64,000 nucleotides of DNA from an uncultured Apibacter sp. (lineage in GTDB: Bacteria > Bacteroidota > Bacteroidia > Flavobacteriales > Weeksellaceae). The stretch covers positions 1 to 64,000 of the forward strand of contig CALYQD010000011.1 of the NCBI GenBank assembly GCA_945280365.1, in the 5' to 3' direction. Both the position numbers and the translations under genes were made by a program. The stretch's first letter is position 1. The number at the start of each line of letters is the position of its first letter. Under the pieces are notes generated by a model, which saw only the letters and a list, made by a program, of their open reading frames with translations, had not been told where the DNA came from and made no database searches. Below, piece after piece: positions 52,896 to 63,721 of the stretch.

Positions 52896-53154
52896 TTTTA
52901 ATTCAATTAATTAACACAGATTATATTTTTTCAACCTTTTGAATAATTTTCAATCATTACCTAAGATAATAGAAAAAAAAGGAATTTTCATTCCTTTAGA
53001 TGGACTTATTCCTTTACTATTTCTCGGAACGAAATCTCATATAGAAGATACTGAAAATATTTTTTTTAAATATTCATTTAAAAACATCTTATTATTTAAG
53101 ATGTTTTTTTTTATAAATAGAAAGCAATGCTAATTAAACTAAATATATCAAAAA
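52896..53154 (+). promoter_or_regulatory. Candidate attenuation leader of pyrB
   Basis: The leader holds, in order, a small hairpin (GGAAT 52981-52985 pairing with ATTCC 52990-52994), a second ATTCCTTTA copy at about 53008-53016 that could compete for the same arm, an eight-T run at 53060-53067 and an intrinsic terminator at 53081-53112, 42 bases before the pyrB ATG. A stop-free frame from a TTG at 52939 runs through the terminator and ends at 53133. The layout resembles the E. coli pyrBI attenuator, where UTP-sensitive pausing and leader translation decide read-through. No PyrR-type binding sequence was recognised. Mechanism is inferred. Confidence 0.5.
53081..53112 (+). terminator. Terminator in the pyrB leader
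   Basis: AAAACATCTTA and TAAGATGTTTT form an 11-base perfect stem with a 5-base loop, followed by a T run to 53112. It lies between the pyrB promoter and pyrB, with no convincing gene before it, so it probably controls pyrB rather than ending an upstream gene. Confidence 0.8.
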
Positions 53155-54030
53155 ATGAATCATTTTATTTCGCTTGAAAATTTTGATTTGGAGCTAATTA
53201 AGAACTTGATAGATGATGCTATCAGTTTCAAAAGGAAAAAAGCATATCCCAATCTATCAAACCGCTACATATCTAATTTATTTTTTGAGAATAGCACACG
53301 TACCAAGCTTAGTTTTGAAATGGCTGAGAAAAAAACAGGTATGGAAATTATTTACTTTGATGCTGAAACTTCCAGTATCAAAAAAGGAGAAAGCTTATAT
53401 GACACGGTTAAAACTCTTCATTCTATAGGAGTTGAATGTTTTGTAATAAGACATGCGCAGGATAAATTTTACGAAAGTTTAATTAATAAAATAGATGTAC
53501 CGATTATTAACGCAGGAGATGGTTGTGGAGACCACCCTACCCAATCGCTGTTAGATTTAGTAACCATATATGAAGAATTTGGCACTTTCAAAAATCTTAA
53601 TGTTGTAATAGCAGGAGACGTCGTACATAGCCGGGTAGCTCATTCTGATGCAAAAATTTTAAAAAGACTAGGTTCTAATATTACTTTTGCTACGCCGGAA
53701 TTTTGGAGGGATTCCAGTATGACAATGGGAACTTATACCTCCCTAGACACTGCAATTTCGAATGCTGATGTTGTTATGCTGCTAAGAAATCAAAATGAAA
53801 GACATTCTAAACAATATGATGAAAAAAATTTCTTGGAATTGTATGGATTAACTAAGGAAAGAGCTGATAGAATGAAACCGAAGGCTATCATTATGCATCC
53901 GGCCCCTATTAATAGAAATGTTGAAATTGATGAAGACCTTATTGAAGCTCCCCAGTCTCGAATATTTACACAAATGACTAACGGAGTATTTGCTCGGATT
54001 GCTGTTCTTAACTATGTTTTTAACTCATAA
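53155..54030 (+). CDS. pyrB: Aspartate carbamoyltransferase catalytic subunit
   Basis: The 291-residue protein has the carbamoyl-phosphate site FFENSTRTKLSFE, the HPTQSLLD motif and MHPAPINRNVEID near the end. It joins carbamoyl phosphate and aspartate in the committed step of pyrimidine synthesis. At 291 residues it is slightly shorter than many PyrB proteins, but the core is complete. No pyrI regulatory-subunit gene is adjacent. It heads the pyrB-carA-carB run, so the substrate supplier and user are made together. Confidence 0.96.
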   Translation: MNHFISLENFDLELIKNLIDDAISFKRKKAYPNLSNRYISNLFFENSTRTKLSFEMAEKKTGMEIIYFDAETSSIKKGESLYDTVKTLHSIGVECFVIRHAQDKFYESLINKIDVPIINAGDGCGDHPTQSLLDLVTIYEEFGTFKNLNVVIAGDVVHSRVAHSDAKILKRLGSNITFATPEFWRDSSMTMGTYTSLDTAISNADVVMLLRNQNERHSKQYDEKNFLELYGLTKERADRMKPKAIIMHPAPINRNVEIDEDLIEAPQSRIFTQMTNGVFARIAVLNYVFNS

Positions 54031-54063
54031 ATATATCAAACCATTAAAATAAATTAACAACCC

Positions 54064-55137
54064 TTGAAAAGAAAATTAGTATTAGAAAACGGATTAGTAT
54101 TTAATGGTGAAGGCTTCGGCAGTGATCAATTCACAATTGGTGAAGTTGTATTTACCACAGGAATGACCGGTTATCAGGAAACCTTGTCAGACCCTTCATT
54201 TCACAAACAAATCATAGTTTTCACTTACCCATTAATCGGTAATTACGGTATCAACCCTAGTGATTTTGAATCTCTCAATTCTTTTGTAGGAGGGATTATT
54301 GTTCACGAATATGCAAAAACAGAATCTCACTGGAAAAGTCAAATGAATTTAGATACCTTCCTAAAAAAACAAAATATCCCCGGATTAAGCGGTATTGATA
54401 CTCGTGCCTTAGTGAAAACTATACGGACTAAAGGAAGCATGAAAGGTAAATTTTGTGATGAAAATGAAGATATTGATGAAGTAATTAAAAAATTTAAAAA
54501 TCATCAATTAGCACATCATGTTCCCGAAGTATCCACCCCCAGAGCTTATAGTGCCCCTGCAGAAGGTAATCGAATCGTATTGGTTGACTATGGAATGAAA
54601 AAAAGCATATTAAAAGAATTATGCCTAAGAAATTGCGATGTTGTGGTAGTCCCTTATAATACAGACACTAATTCAATATTAGAACTAAATCCGGATGGAA
54701 TTATGCTTTCTAATGGTCCCGGAAACCCGGAAGAATTAACAGAATCAATAAATACTATTAAAGAATTAAGCGGGAAAGTGCCTATATTCGGAATCTGTCT
54801 AGGGCATCAATTATACGCCTTGGCTCAGGGTGCAAAAACATATAAAATGCTTTTCGGACACAGAGGTGCTAATCACCCGGTAAAAGAATTATCTACCAAT
54901 AGGGTTCATATAACTTCTCAAAATCATGGATATGTGGTTGATGAAGATTCATTAAAAAACACCTCATTAGAAGTTACTCACCGAGCTTTAAATGACGGCA
55001 CCATAGAAGGCTTACAAGACAGAAAAAATTGGGCGTTTACCGTTCAATACCATCCGGAATCCAGTCCAGGACCGAATGACAACGAGTATTTATTCAACCG
55101 TTTTATGGACATGATTGAAGAATTTAAGCATAAATAA
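54064..55137 (+). CDS. carA: Carbamoyl-phosphate synthase small (glutaminase) subunit
   Basis: The 357-residue protein has the N-terminal CarA domain (LVLENGLVFNGEGFG) and a class I glutamine amidotransferase domain with nucleophile Cys245 in GICLGHQLYALAQG and the His of FTVQYHPESSPGP. It frees ammonia from glutamine for CarB. The start is TTG at 54064: the conserved N-terminus begins right there (KRKLVLENG) and no ATG fits. It follows pyrB by 33 bases. Confidence 0.95.
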   Translation: MKRKLVLENGLVFNGEGFGSDQFTIGEVVFTTGMTGYQETLSDPSFHKQIIVFTYPLIGNYGINPSDFESLNSFVGGIIVHEYAKTESHWKSQMNLDTFLKKQNIPGLSGIDTRALVKTIRTKGSMKGKFCDENEDIDEVIKKFKNHQLAHHVPEVSTPRAYSAPAEGNRIVLVDYGMKKSILKELCLRNCDVVVVPYNTDTNSILELNPDGIMLSNGPGNPEELTESINTIKELSGKVPIFGICLGHQLYALAQGAKTYKMLFGHRGANHPVKELSTNRVHITSQNHGYVVDEDSLKNTSLEVTHRALNDGTIEGLQDRKNWAFTVQYHPESSPGPNDNEYLFNRFMDMIEEFKHK

Positions 55138-55266
55138 TAAAATTCTTTTTTATTCTGAAAAATATAAATATCGAAGTATCGCCAGATAAAAAAACAGCAT
55201 AAAGTAATTCTCATAAATTGTATGTAATCTGAAGTTACTTTTTCAAATTAAAAATTAAAAATTAAA

Positions 55267-58200
55267 ATGCCAAAACGCACAGATATAAATAAAATTCTTG
55301 TGATAGGATCCGGACCTATCATTATCGGTCAGGCTGCCGAATTCGATTATGCCGGAACTCAGGCTTGCCTGGCTCTTAAAGAGGAAGGATATAAGGTAAT
55401 CCTCGTTAATTCGAATCCTGCAACTATTATGACTGATAAAGAAATTGCAGATAAGGTATATATGGAACCCTTAACCTTAGATTTTCTACAACAAATTATT
55501 GCCTTAGAAAGACCCGATGCTTTATTACCTTCTTTGGGAGGGCAAACCGGGTTAAATCTTGCTGTGGAACTAGCTAAAGCCGGCACTTTAGCTCAGTATG
55601 ATGTTGAAATTATAGGAACTACATTATCTTCCATTGAACAAGCCGAAGATAGGGATCTGTTTAAGCAATTAATGGAAAACATTAATGAGCCCATTGCGGA
55701 AAGTATTATCGTTACCGATGTTGAATCATCGGTAGAATTTGCTAATCAAATTGGTTTTCCAATCATTGTAAGACCTGCTTTTACACTTGGTGGAACCGGA
55801 GGGGGAATAGCTGAAAATGAAAATGAGTTAAGAGAAATTACCGATTCGGGATTGAAATACAGTCCCGTTCATCAATGCCTTATAGAAAAGAGCATAGCCG
55901 GATATAAAGAAATTGAATATGAAGTAATGAGAGATGCAAATGACAATGCTATTGTTGTTTGTAATATGGAAAATTTCGATCCGGTAGGTATCCATACAGG
56001 AGACTCCATTGTTTTTGCTCCCAGTCAGACCTTAGCAGATCAAGAATATCAATTACTTAGAAATTCTGCTTTAAAAATAATTCGCGCTTTAAAAATTGAA
56101 GGAGGCTGTAATGTTCAATTTGCCTTAGATCCTTTAAGCAAAGATTATATTGTAATAGAAGTTAACCCTAGAGTTAGCCGTTCATCTGCCCTAGCTTCTA
56201 AAGCTACCGGTTACCCGATTGCGAAATTGGCAGCTAAAATTGCCGTAGGATTAACTCTTGACGAAATGAAAAATCCGGTAACAAATACCACCTATGCTTG
56301 TTTTGAGCCAACTTTAGATTATGTAGTAGCCAAAATTCCAAGATGGCCTTTCGATAAATTTCAAAGTGCAAACAGGCATTTGGGCACCCAAATGAAAGCT
56401 ACCGGAGAAGTTATGGCTATAGGTACTTCTATCGAAGAAGCGTTATTAAAAGCCGTACAATCATTGGAAATAGGTTGTTTACACTTATCCAAAAAAGATA
56501 TGAAGCCATTTGAGGCTTCGACTCTGGAAAAAAGACTTAAGTATGCTGATGATGAACGTTTATTTTTAATTGCTGAAGCTTTACGAAATGGAATTAGTAT
56601 TCAAAAAATATACGAAATAACTAAGATTGATATCTTTTTCCTCGCTAAAATTTTACACATCATCGAACTCGAAAAGGAGGTAAAAGAAAATCCGAAAAAT
56701 GTAAATATACTGGCTGAAGCAAAGAAATACGGATTTTCTGATTGGGAGATTGCCCGACTATGGAATATGGATGAAAAACAAGTATATTCTATACGAAAGG
56801 AAAATGAAATCATTCCTGTATATAAGATGGTAGATACATGTGCGGCAGAATTTATCTCGACAACACCCTATTTCTACAGCACATACGGCACCGAAAATGA
56901 ATCGGCACGTACTGATAAGAAAAAGGTTATTGTACTAGGTTCCGGACCGATAAGAATCGGACAGGGAGTTGAATTTGACTATGCAACCGTACATAGTGTA
57001 TTAGCTCTTAAAGAGGCCGGATATGAAGCTATCATCATCAACAGCAATCCGGAAACTGTATCTACAGATTTCAGTATATCAGATAAGCTTTATTTTGAAC
57101 CGCTTACCAGAGAGTCCATTACTTCAATCATAGATTTAGAAAAACCGGACGGAATTTTTGTTCAATTTGGCGGACAAACAGCTATTAACTTAGCCCAAGC
57201 AGCCATAGACGCCGGAGCTAAGATACTAGGAACTAGTTTGGAAGATATTGATCGAGCTGAAGATCGCAAGAAATTTGAAGAGCAATTAAATGAATTAAAT
57301 ATTGCCCGTCCTAAAGGCGATACGGTATTCACTTTAGAAGAAGCTTTACGTGTAGCCAATTCTATCGGATACCCTGTAGTTATTCGCCCTTCTTATGTAT
57401 TGGGAGGAAGAGCCATGCAAATCGTATATCAAGATTCAGAGCTGGAAAAATATATGAAAGAGGCCATTAATGTTCATGAGAAACAACCGATATTAATTGA
57501 TAAATATTTGGTAGGGAAAGAAATAGAAGTTGATGCCATTTCCGATGGAAAAAATGTTTTCGTTCCGGGAATCATGGAACATATTGAGAAGGCAGGAATC
57601 CATTCCGGAGACTCAATTGCTGTATATCCTCCACAAACCTTAACAAAAGAAGAAAAAGAAGAAATTATTCGTCAGACTCAAGCATTAGCCAGAGGATTTA
57701 AAATTATAGGGTTAATGAACATACAATTTGTATTAATGAGTGGAAAAATATATGTATTGGAAGTAAACCCTCGATCCAGCCGAACTATTCCATTTATGAG
57801 CAAAGTTACCGGTATTCCTCTCGCAAAAATTGCTACTAAAGCAGTGTTGGGAAAATCTTTGAAAGAGCAAGGATACGCTATGGATTGTTATTCGGAATCT
57901 CGTAATATATTTATTAAAGCACCTGTTTTCTCTTTTGCCAAATTGCGTTCTGTAGATATAACTCTTGGCCCTGAAATGAAATCTACCGGGGAAGTTATAG
58001 GAAAAGATACCATTTACGAAAGAGCTCTTTACAAAGCTCTTCGAGCAGGGCAAATCAATATACCGATTCTTGGAAATGCAGTATTTACAGTAGCCGATAA
58101 GGATAAGGCAGAGGCTTTACCTTTAGCGAAAAGATTTTACGATATAGGATATACAATTATGGCAACTAAAGGAACAGCCAAATATTTCCGTGATTATAAT

Positions 58201-58443
58201 ATTCCGGTTGTTGAAATTAACAAAATTGAAAGTGAAGACAATAACATCGTAAAAATCATGCAGCAAGGCAAAGCTCAATTTGTAATTAATACACTTTCTA
58301 ATGATGGAACCGCACAAGAAGACGGATTCTTAATACGAAGAAATGCAGTTGAAAACAGTGTTGCCTGCTTCACCTCTTTAGATACTACTGCCGCTGTGGT
58401 TCAGGTATTAGAATCTATCGTATTCGATATTAAACCGTTTTAA
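55267..58443 (+). CDS. carB: Carbamoyl-phosphate synthase large subunit
   Basis: The 1058-residue protein has two homologous ATP-grasp halves ([19 protein letters not shown] at the start; [19 protein letters not shown] near residue 560) and a C-terminal MGS-like allosteric domain from about 935 ([20 protein letters not shown]). It makes carbamoyl phosphate from bicarbonate, ammonia and two ATP. Length is close to the E. coli protein. A 129-base gap separates it from carA, but no terminator lies between. A strong hairpin terminator follows. Confidence 0.97.
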   Translation: MPKRTDINKILVIGSGPIIIGQAAEFDYAGTQACLALKEEGYKVILVNSNPATIMTDKEIADKVYMEPLTLDFLQQIIALERPDALLPSLGGQTGLNLAVELAKAGTLAQYDVEIIGTTLSSIEQAEDRDLFKQLMENINEPIAESIIVTDVESSVEFANQIGFPIIVRPAFTLGGTGGGIAENENELREITDSGLKYSPVHQCLIEKSIAGYKEIEYEVMRDANDNAIVVCNMENFDPVGIHTGDSIVFAPSQTLADQEYQLLRNSALKIIRALKIEGGCNVQFALDPLSKDYIVIEVNPRVSRSSALASKATGYPIAKLAAKIAVGLTLDEMKNPVTNTTYACFEPTLDYVVAKIPRWPFDKFQSANRHLGTQMKATGEVMAIGTSIEEALLKAVQSLEIGCLHLSKKDMKPFEASTLEKRLKYADDERLFLIAEALRNGISIQKIYEITKIDIFFLAKILHIIELEKEVKENPKNVNILAEAKKYGFSDWEIARLWNMDEKQVYSIRKENEIIPVYKMVDTCAAEFISTTPYFYSTYGTENESARTDKKKVIVLGSGPIRIGQGVEFDYATVHSVLALKEAGYEAIIINSNPETVSTDFSISDKLYFEPLTRESITSIIDLEKPDGIFVQFGGQTAINLAQAAIDAGAKILGTSLEDIDRAEDRKKFEEQLNELNIARPKGDTVFTLEEALRVANSIGYPVVIRPSYVLGGRAMQIVYQDSELEKYMKEAINVHEKQPILIDKYLVGKEIEVDAISDGKNVFVPGIMEHIEKAGIHSGDSIAVYPPQTLTKEEKEEIIRQTQALARGFKIIGLMNIQFVLMSGKIYVLEVNPRSSRTIPFMSKVTGIPLAKIATKAVLGKSLKEQGYAMDCYSESRNIFIKAPVFSFAKLRSVDITLGPEMKSTGEVIGKDTIYERALYKALRAGQINIPILGNAVFTVADKDKAEALPLAKRFYDIGYTIMATKGTAKYFRDYNIPVVEINKIESEDNNIVKIMQQGKAQFVINTLSNDGTAQEDGFLIRRNAVENSVACFTSLDTTAAVVQVLESIVFDIKPF

Positions 58444-58470
58444 GTATAAAATTAAAGAAATGATATTATA

Positions 58471-58498
58471 AAAAGTCCTGTTATAACAGGACTTTTTT
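58471..58498 (+). terminator. Terminator of the pyrB-carAB operon
   Basis: AAAAGTCCTGTTA and TAACAGGACTTTT form a perfect stem followed by a T run, 28 bases after the carB stop. Confidence 0.9.
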
Positions 58499-58795
58499 GT
58501 TTTTAATAAATACTTAAATTCAGATTGACCTTCTAAAATACCTGATAAGGTCTAACTGCAATGTTTGAAAAAGAATATTATTTTGATTTTATAAGCTATA
58601 TTGAAATTTTTAACTCTATTTTTCAAGCTTAGACTCAAAAGTTTATGTAAAATTCATATCATACAAGATTTTTATTTTAGAAACAGTTTCTTGATAAATT
58701 ATTCATAATCTTATAAAGAACCAAATATTAAATATATGAATAAAAATAATATGAATTAATTAACAAAAGATACATAAATTATGAAATAAAAAAAT
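58499..58795. other. Non-coding AT-rich gap before the DoxX gene
   Basis: Together with the terminator it makes a 380-base gap. The only open frame noticed is 23 codons (58561-58632) with no recognisable similarity. No repeat or RNA gene is seen. Confidence 0.6.
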
Positions 58796-58803
58796 TATTT
58801 TTG
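58796..58803 (+). promoter_or_regulatory. -7 element upstream of the DoxX gene
   Basis: TATTTTTG matches TAnnTTTG and ends 20 bases before the ATG at 58824. No -33 TTTG at normal spacing. Confidence 0.4.
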
Positions 58804-58823
58804 AATAAATTTATATAAAAATT

Positions 58824-59237
58824 ATGGCAAAAGAATTGAATTCGGATCTTGGAAAACTCCTATTGCGTATTTCAATAGGTGGATTAATGATCTTCCATGG
58901 AGTATCTAAATTACTTCATGGTCATGACTTTATAAAAGGGATGTTAACCTCCAAAAACATGCCTGAATATCTCTGGTTAGGAGTTCCGGTAGGAGAAGTT
59001 ATTGCTCCCCTTTTCATCATATTGGGTATTTTCACAAGAATATCATCAATTTTAATCATTATTACCATGCTTATGACTTTCTATTTGGTACATGGTTTTG
59101 CAGGATTTTCAATTTCACAAACTGGAGGACTTAAAGTAGAGCTTAATCTATTTTATTTACTTACCTCCCTAGCATTATTATTTTTAGGATCAGGAAAATA
59201 TAGCATATATAAAGGAAATAATGGAATTATGATATAA
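58824..59237 (+). CDS. DoxX family membrane protein
   Basis: The 137-residue protein has four hydrophobic segments and typical DoxX features: LLLRISIGGLMIFHGVSKL at the start, MPEYLWLGVPVGEVIAPLFIILG in the middle and a GSGKYSI ending. DoxX relatives are linked to thiosulfate:quinone oxidoreductase subunits and to redox or oxidative-stress complexes, but most, including this one, have no assigned reaction. The carbonic anhydrase gene follows 54 bases later and may be cotranscribed. Confidence 0.9.
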   Translation: MAKELNSDLGKLLLRISIGGLMIFHGVSKLLHGHDFIKGMLTSKNMPEYLWLGVPVGEVIAPLFIILGIFTRISSILIIITMLMTFYLVHGFAGFSISQTGGLKVELNLFYLLTSLALLFLGSGKYSIYKGNNGIMI

Positions 59238-59291
59238 AATAATTTCGTAGTAATTTTTGTTCATTATTTTTTATTACTATACAATCCATAC

Positions 59292-59936
59292 ATGAATTTT
59301 GAGAAAATATTTACACACAATGATAAATGGATCGCCAAAAAGCTTTCTGCGGATAAAAAATATTTTAATAAATTGTCAAAGGGACAAAATCCCGAAATTT
59401 TATATATAGGCTGCTCTGATAGTCGCGTCGCAACAGAAGAGCTATTGGGAGCGAAACCCGGAGAAGTATTTGTTCACAGAAATTTGGCTAATATGGTTAT
59501 TAGCACAGATTTTAATGTGCAATCTGTCATCACTTATGCTATTGATCATTTAAAAATTAAACAAATTATAGTATGCGGACATTATTATTGTGGTGGTGTA
59601 AAAGAAGCCATGGAAGCTAAAGATTTAGGTCTTTTAAATCCTTGGTTGCGTAATATAAGGGATGTTTATAGAATTCATAAAGATGAATTAAATTTAATTA
59701 AAAGCTCAGAGGAAAAATATAATAGACTTATTGAATTGAATGTTGAAGAGCAATGCATTAATTTAATAAAAACTGCTTCTGTACAGAAAGCAATCATTGA
59801 AAATAATCTTAAGGTTCACGGTTGGATATTTGATATTCGAACAGGAAAATTAATCGATATGAAAATCAATTTTAAAAAGATTTTGAAAGAGATTATGGAA
59901 ATATACAATTTGTATGAAGGTAAAAGGTTATTTTAA
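59292..59936 (+). CDS. Beta-class carbonic anhydrase
   Basis: The 214-residue protein has zinc ligands Cys41 and Asp43 (GCSDSRV), His97 and Cys100 (CGHYYCGG), plus the Arg of the Asp-Arg dyad in SDSR. It interconverts CO2 and bicarbonate in the cytoplasm. Bicarbonate is a substrate of carbamoyl-phosphate synthase, encoded just upstream, and of acetyl-CoA carboxylase, though a terminator separates the operons. Length is normal for the class. Confidence 0.95.
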   Translation: MNFEKIFTHNDKWIAKKLSADKKYFNKLSKGQNPEILYIGCSDSRVATEELLGAKPGEVFVHRNLANMVISTDFNVQSVITYAIDHLKIKQIIVCGHYYCGGVKEAMEAKDLGLLNPWLRNIRDVYRIHKDELNLIKSSEEKYNRLIELNVEEQCINLIKTASVQKAIIENNLKVHGWIFDIRTGKLIDMKINFKKILKEIMEIYNLYEGKRLF

Positions 59937-60004
59937 TTTTTTTAACTAGAAAAAAATTGTTACTCACATCGTTTATCGATTTAATAAGATTATATTAAAA
60001 TAAT

Positions 60005-60034
60005 GGGAGAGTTTAGTAAAAACTAAACTCTCCC
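60005..60034 (-). terminator. Hairpin terminator after the YeiH-type gene
   Basis: GGGAGAGTTTAGT and ACTAAACTCTCCC form a perfect 13-base stem with a 4-base loop. The minus-strand continuation is T-rich (ATTATTTTA), so it best serves the gene ending at 60063. It may also stop read-through from the carbonic anhydrase gene. Confidence 0.75.
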
Positions 60035-60062
60035 AAAATAAAAATAATAAAGTATTTGTATT

Positions 60063-61343
60063 TTATATCTTAGACCATTCTATACCAAAGACTAAATAAG
60101 CAATAATTAATGTAAATACTACATTAAAGGTTTGAGCTCCTAAAAATACCATGGTAGCTTTTCTGTTTTCTTTATTAATTAATGTTCTAAAATTAGTTTC
60201 CAATCCTATAGAGGTGAACCCTAACGCAAACCATAGTCCCTGGAATTTCTTTAATTCATTTATAACAGGTTTATATTGTTCAGTTGGAATTACAAAAGAA
60301 AATAATAAAGATGCCATAATAAAGCCTATAACAAACTTAGGAAATCTATCCCAAATTACCTTTAAGCTAGGTTTATCTGCAAATTCATTTCCATCTTTTT
60401 TAGTATAGCTCCAGTAAACTGCGATTAAGAATGCAGCAATACCTAATAAAACATTCTGTGAAAATTTTACAATGGTACTTATTTTTAAAGCTTCTTCCCC
60501 GTAAACTGCCCCGGTTGCTGCTACTGCTCCGGTTGTGTCTATGGTTCCTCCTATCCAAGCTCCTGCCATAACCTCTCCTAATCCTAAAAATTTTGCCAAG
60601 GCAGGCATAATTATAATCATAGGAACTGCAACTACTAAAACTAGAGACACTACATAAGATAATTTTTTTGAATCCCCTTTAATTGCTCCAGCCGTAGCTA
60701 TGGCCGCAGAAACTCCACAAATTGACACGGCACTGGAAAGCATCATAGACATTTCTTTATCTATGTTGAATTTTTTACAAAGCCAGAATGAAAAATACCA
60801 AACCGAAAATACTACTACTACTGACTGTATTAATCCTAATGCTCCTGCTTGCATTATATCTTGGAATATGATTGTTGAACCAAGAAAAATTAATCCAATT
60901 TTAACATACATTTCTGAAGATAAGCAACCTTTTATCCATTGAGGTGTACCGAAAAAATTATTTATGACCAATCCTATAAACAAACAAAATATAACGGTTT
61001 CAAGTCCCCAATAATTCATAATCGAATTTCCTCCGATTATCATTGCAATTATAGTAAGAACAAATAGCAATGGAAAGCCTTTCACTGAACTCATTGGTTT
61101 TCCCTGTAGCACATCTGCTATAAGTAATAAATCATAAGAAACAATAAAAACAATAAAAATGTTAATGAAATTTTTGATAGTTAATACGTTGGATAACAAT
61201 TCATTACCCGTACTCCATTTGAATGTAGGCCAACTTACTGTATAACCTAGGGAAGCATATAAAATAATACCTAATAAGATGACAAATCCACCAATGATCG
61301 TGGCAGTCCAATCTTCTGTTAATTTTAATTTTTTCATTTTCAA
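60063..61343 (-). CDS. YeiH/UPF0324-type putative sulfate exporter family transporter
   Basis: The 426-residue membrane protein has about ten or eleven hydrophobic segments and the conserved family stretches SSAVSICGVSAAIATAGAI, WIGGTIDTTGAVAATGA and LWFALGFTSIGLETNF. Members are annotated as sulfate exporters, but experimental support for the substrate is thin. The ATG at 61343 or the one two codons later could be the start. It is divergent from lepA. Confidence 0.88.
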   Translation of the reverse strand: MKMKKLKLTEDWTATIIGGFVILLGIILYASLGYTVSWPTFKWSTGNELLSNVLTIKNFINIFIVFIVSYDLLLIADVLQGKPMSSVKGFPLLFVLTIIAMIIGGNSIMNYWGLETVIFCLFIGLVINNFFGTPQWIKGCLSSEMYVKIGLIFLGSTIIFQDIMQAGALGLIQSVVVVFSVWYFSFWLCKKFNIDKEMSMMLSSAVSICGVSAAIATAGAIKGDSKKLSYVVSLVLVVAVPMIIIMPALAKFLGLGEVMAGAWIGGTIDTTGAVAATGAVYGEEALKISTIVKFSQNVLLGIAAFLIAVYWSYTKKDGNEFADKPSLKVIWDRFPKFVIGFIMASLLFSFVIPTEQYKPVINELKKFQGLWFALGFTSIGLETNFRTLINKENRKATMVFLGAQTFNVVFTLIIAYLVFGIEWSKI

Positions 61344-61498
61344 TTTTTAATGTTCTTTAAAAAGTTTTTCAATCTTATTTTATTTAAAAACACCGCAAAT
61401 GTAATAATTCCTATCGAATTAATAGGATTTAAAATAATGATTTTTACCTGGAAGATGAGTTTATGCTAAATACATACTTTTATTGTTTATAAAAAATG

Positions 61499-61506
61499 TA
61501 TTTTTG
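61499..61506 (+). promoter_or_regulatory. -7 element of lepA, deciding its start codon
   Basis: TATTTTTG matches TAnnTTTG and lies 16 bases before the ATG at 61523. An upstream in-frame ATG at 61496 precedes this element, so it would not be in the transcript made from it. This supports the start at 61523. Confidence 0.5.
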
Positions 61507-61522
61507 CATTATTGTAGATAAT

Positions 61523-63316
61523 ATGAAGAACATAAGAAATTTTTGCATTATAGCCCATATAGATCACGGCAAAAGTACGTTAGCAGACAGGCTTTTACAA
61601 CAAACAAAAACTATTTCAGACCGAGAATTGCAGGAGCAAACGTTGGACGATATGGACCTTGAACGGGAACGAGGTATTACCATAAAAAGTCATGCAATTC
61701 AGATGGAGTATGAATATGAAGGGGAAAAATATGTACTAAATTTGATCGATACTCCGGGACATGTTGATTTTTCTTATGAAGTTTCACGTTCAATAGCAGC
61801 CTGTGAAGGTGCTCTTCTAATTGTAGATGCAGCACAAAGCATCCAAGCTCAAACTATTTCTAATTTATATTTGGCTTTAGAACATGATCTGGAAATTATA
61901 CCGGTATTAAATAAAATTGATTTACCGGCTGCAAACCCTGAAGAGGTTACGGATGAAATAGTTAACCTTTTAGGTTGCAAACCGGAAGATGTACTTCGAG
62001 CAAGTGGTAAAACGGGGGAAGGAGTTGAAGAATTACTTGAGCAAATTGTAAAAAGAATCCCAGCTCCATCCGGAAATCCTGATGCCCCTTTACAAGCCTT
62101 AATATTTGATTCTGTTTTTAATCCTTTCCGAGGTATAGAGGCTTATTTTAAAGTAGTGAATGGTAGTATAAAAAAGGGTCAGAAAGTAAAATTCATGGCA
62201 ACCGAAAAAAGTTACGATGCTGATGAAATAGGTACTCTAAAATTGAATCAACTACCTAAAGATAGCATTCAATGTGGGGACGTAGGATACATTATTAGCG
62301 GTATAAAGGAAGCCCGTGAAGTTAAGGTAGGTGATACTATCACTTCTTTTGAAAATCCTGCATTAGAAGCTATTGCCGGTTTTGAAGAAGTAAAACCTAT
62401 GGTATTTGCCGGAATTTATCCCGTTGATACAGAGGAATATGAATTGTTACGCTCTGCACTTGAAAAACTTCAGTTAAATGATGCTTCCCTAGTTTTTGAA
62501 CCGGAATCTTCCGCTGCTTTAGGATTTGGCTTTCGTTGTGGATTTTTAGGTATGCTACACATGGAAATTATACAAGAACGTTTGGAAAGAGAGTTTAGAA
62601 TGACTGTAGTTACAACCGTTCCCAATGTTTCATATAATGCCTATCTTAACAAAGATCCTGAGAAAGCAATAGCTGTACATAATCCATCAGAGCTACCTGA
62701 AGCTACTACCCTAAATCGGGTTGAAGAGCCATATATCAGAGCTTCCATTATTACTAAAACAGACTTTATCGGTGCGGTAATGAATCTTTGTATTGAAAAA
62801 AGAGGAGAATTAACTAATCAATCCTATTTAACTACTGATCGAGTTGAGCTATTATTTGAGATGCCTCTAGCTGAAGTAGTTTTCGATTTTTATGACCGAT
62901 TGAAAACGATTTCTAAAGGATATGCATCTTTTGATTATTCTCCTTCAGGGATGAAAGTATCTAAATTGGTAAAAGTAGATATACTTATTAATGGAGAACA
63001 TGTTGACGCATTATCTGCTCTTATTCATCATGATAATGCTTATAACATAGGTAAAAAGATGTGTGAAAAATTAAAAGAATTAATTCCAAGACAACAATTT
63101 GACATTCCTCTTCAAGCTGCCATCGGATCCAAAATTATTGCGCGCGAAACCATTAAAGCATTGCGTAAAGATGTTACTGCCAAATGTTATGGTGGAGACA
63201 TTTCTCGTAAAAGAAAATTATTGGAAAAGCAAAAACAAGGTAAGAAAAGAATGCGACAAATTGGACGTGTGGAAGTACCTCAATCAGCATTCCTTGCCGT
63301 ATTAAAATTAGATTAA
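61523..63316 (+). CDS. lepA: Elongation factor 4 (LepA)
   Basis: The 597-residue translational GTPase has G1 [10 protein letters not shown]3 DTPGH, G4 NKID, domain II, and the LepA-specific C-terminal domain ending [20 protein letters not shown]. It acts on the ribosome, promoting back-translocation or rescue under stress. The ATG at 61523 is chosen over 61496 because homologues begin [14 protein letters not shown]. In addition, the promoter element at 61499-61506 falls inside the longer reading. Likely monocistronic. Confidence 0.97.
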   Translation: MKNIRNFCIIAHIDHGKSTLADRLLQQTKTISDRELQEQTLDDMDLERERGITIKSHAIQMEYEYEGEKYVLNLIDTPGHVDFSYEVSRSIAACEGALLIVDAAQSIQAQTISNLYLALEHDLEIIPVLNKIDLPAANPEEVTDEIVNLLGCKPEDVLRASGKTGEGVEELLEQIVKRIPAPSGNPDAPLQALIFDSVFNPFRGIEAYFKVVNGSIKKGQKVKFMATEKSYDADEIGTLKLNQLPKDSIQCGDVGYIISGIKEAREVKVGDTITSFENPALEAIAGFEEVKPMVFAGIYPVDTEEYELLRSALEKLQLNDASLVFEPESSAALGFGFRCGFLGMLHMEIIQERLEREFRMTVVTTVPNVSYNAYLNKDPEKAIAVHNPSELPEATTLNRVEEPYIRASIITKTDFIGAVMNLCIEKRGELTNQSYLTTDRVELLFEMPLAEVVFDFYDRLKTISKGYASFDYSPSGMKVSKLVKVDILINGEHVDALSALIHHDNAYNIGKKMCEKLKELIPRQQFDIPLQAAIGSKIIARETIKALRKDVTAKCYGGDISRKRKLLEKQKQGKKRMRQIGRVEVPQSAFLAVLKLD

Positions 63317-63331
63317 TAAACTATATTTTTT

Positions 63332-63369
63332 CCTTCTTACATCAATCAATCGGAAAATGTGAAGGTTTT
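63332..63369 (+). terminator. Weak hairpin after lepA
   Basis: CCTTC (63332-63336) and ACAT (63339-63342) can pair with ATGT (63357-63360) and GAAGG (63361-63365), leaving a 2-base bulge, followed by TTTT. It starts 16 bases after the stop. The loop is long, so the call is weak. Confidence 0.35.
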
Positions 63370-63721
63370 ACTAAAAATAGTAAGGAAATAGATTGTAATT
63401 AAATTCAATAGTTATATAATATAATCTATAAGGTTACTTATTATATTATATTTTATTTCATTAAAAATTTAAATATAGTAAACATCATATTGCTTTATAC
63501 TTATGATATCCAATTATTTAAGCTATGTAAACCATTAATTTGTATATAGTTTACAATGATATAATTATTTTTTTTAATAATTCATTACCATCTAATCAAT
63601 AAATTTAATTTATAATATATTATTGTTTATTCTAACCTAATATCTATTTTCGTTTGATTTGTTGAGTAGCTAATCAAATAAAAAAATTAATATTACGAGT
63701 TTTTAATAAGCGGAAATTTTT

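Noticed and set aside
58561..58632. A 23-codon ATG frame in the gap after carB
   Set aside because: Too short, no recognisable similarity, and no ribosome-binding or promoter signal tied to it.
61496..61522. Upstream ATG adding nine residues to LepA
   Set aside because: Homologues start at MKNIRNF, and a promoter -7 element lies just after this ATG.
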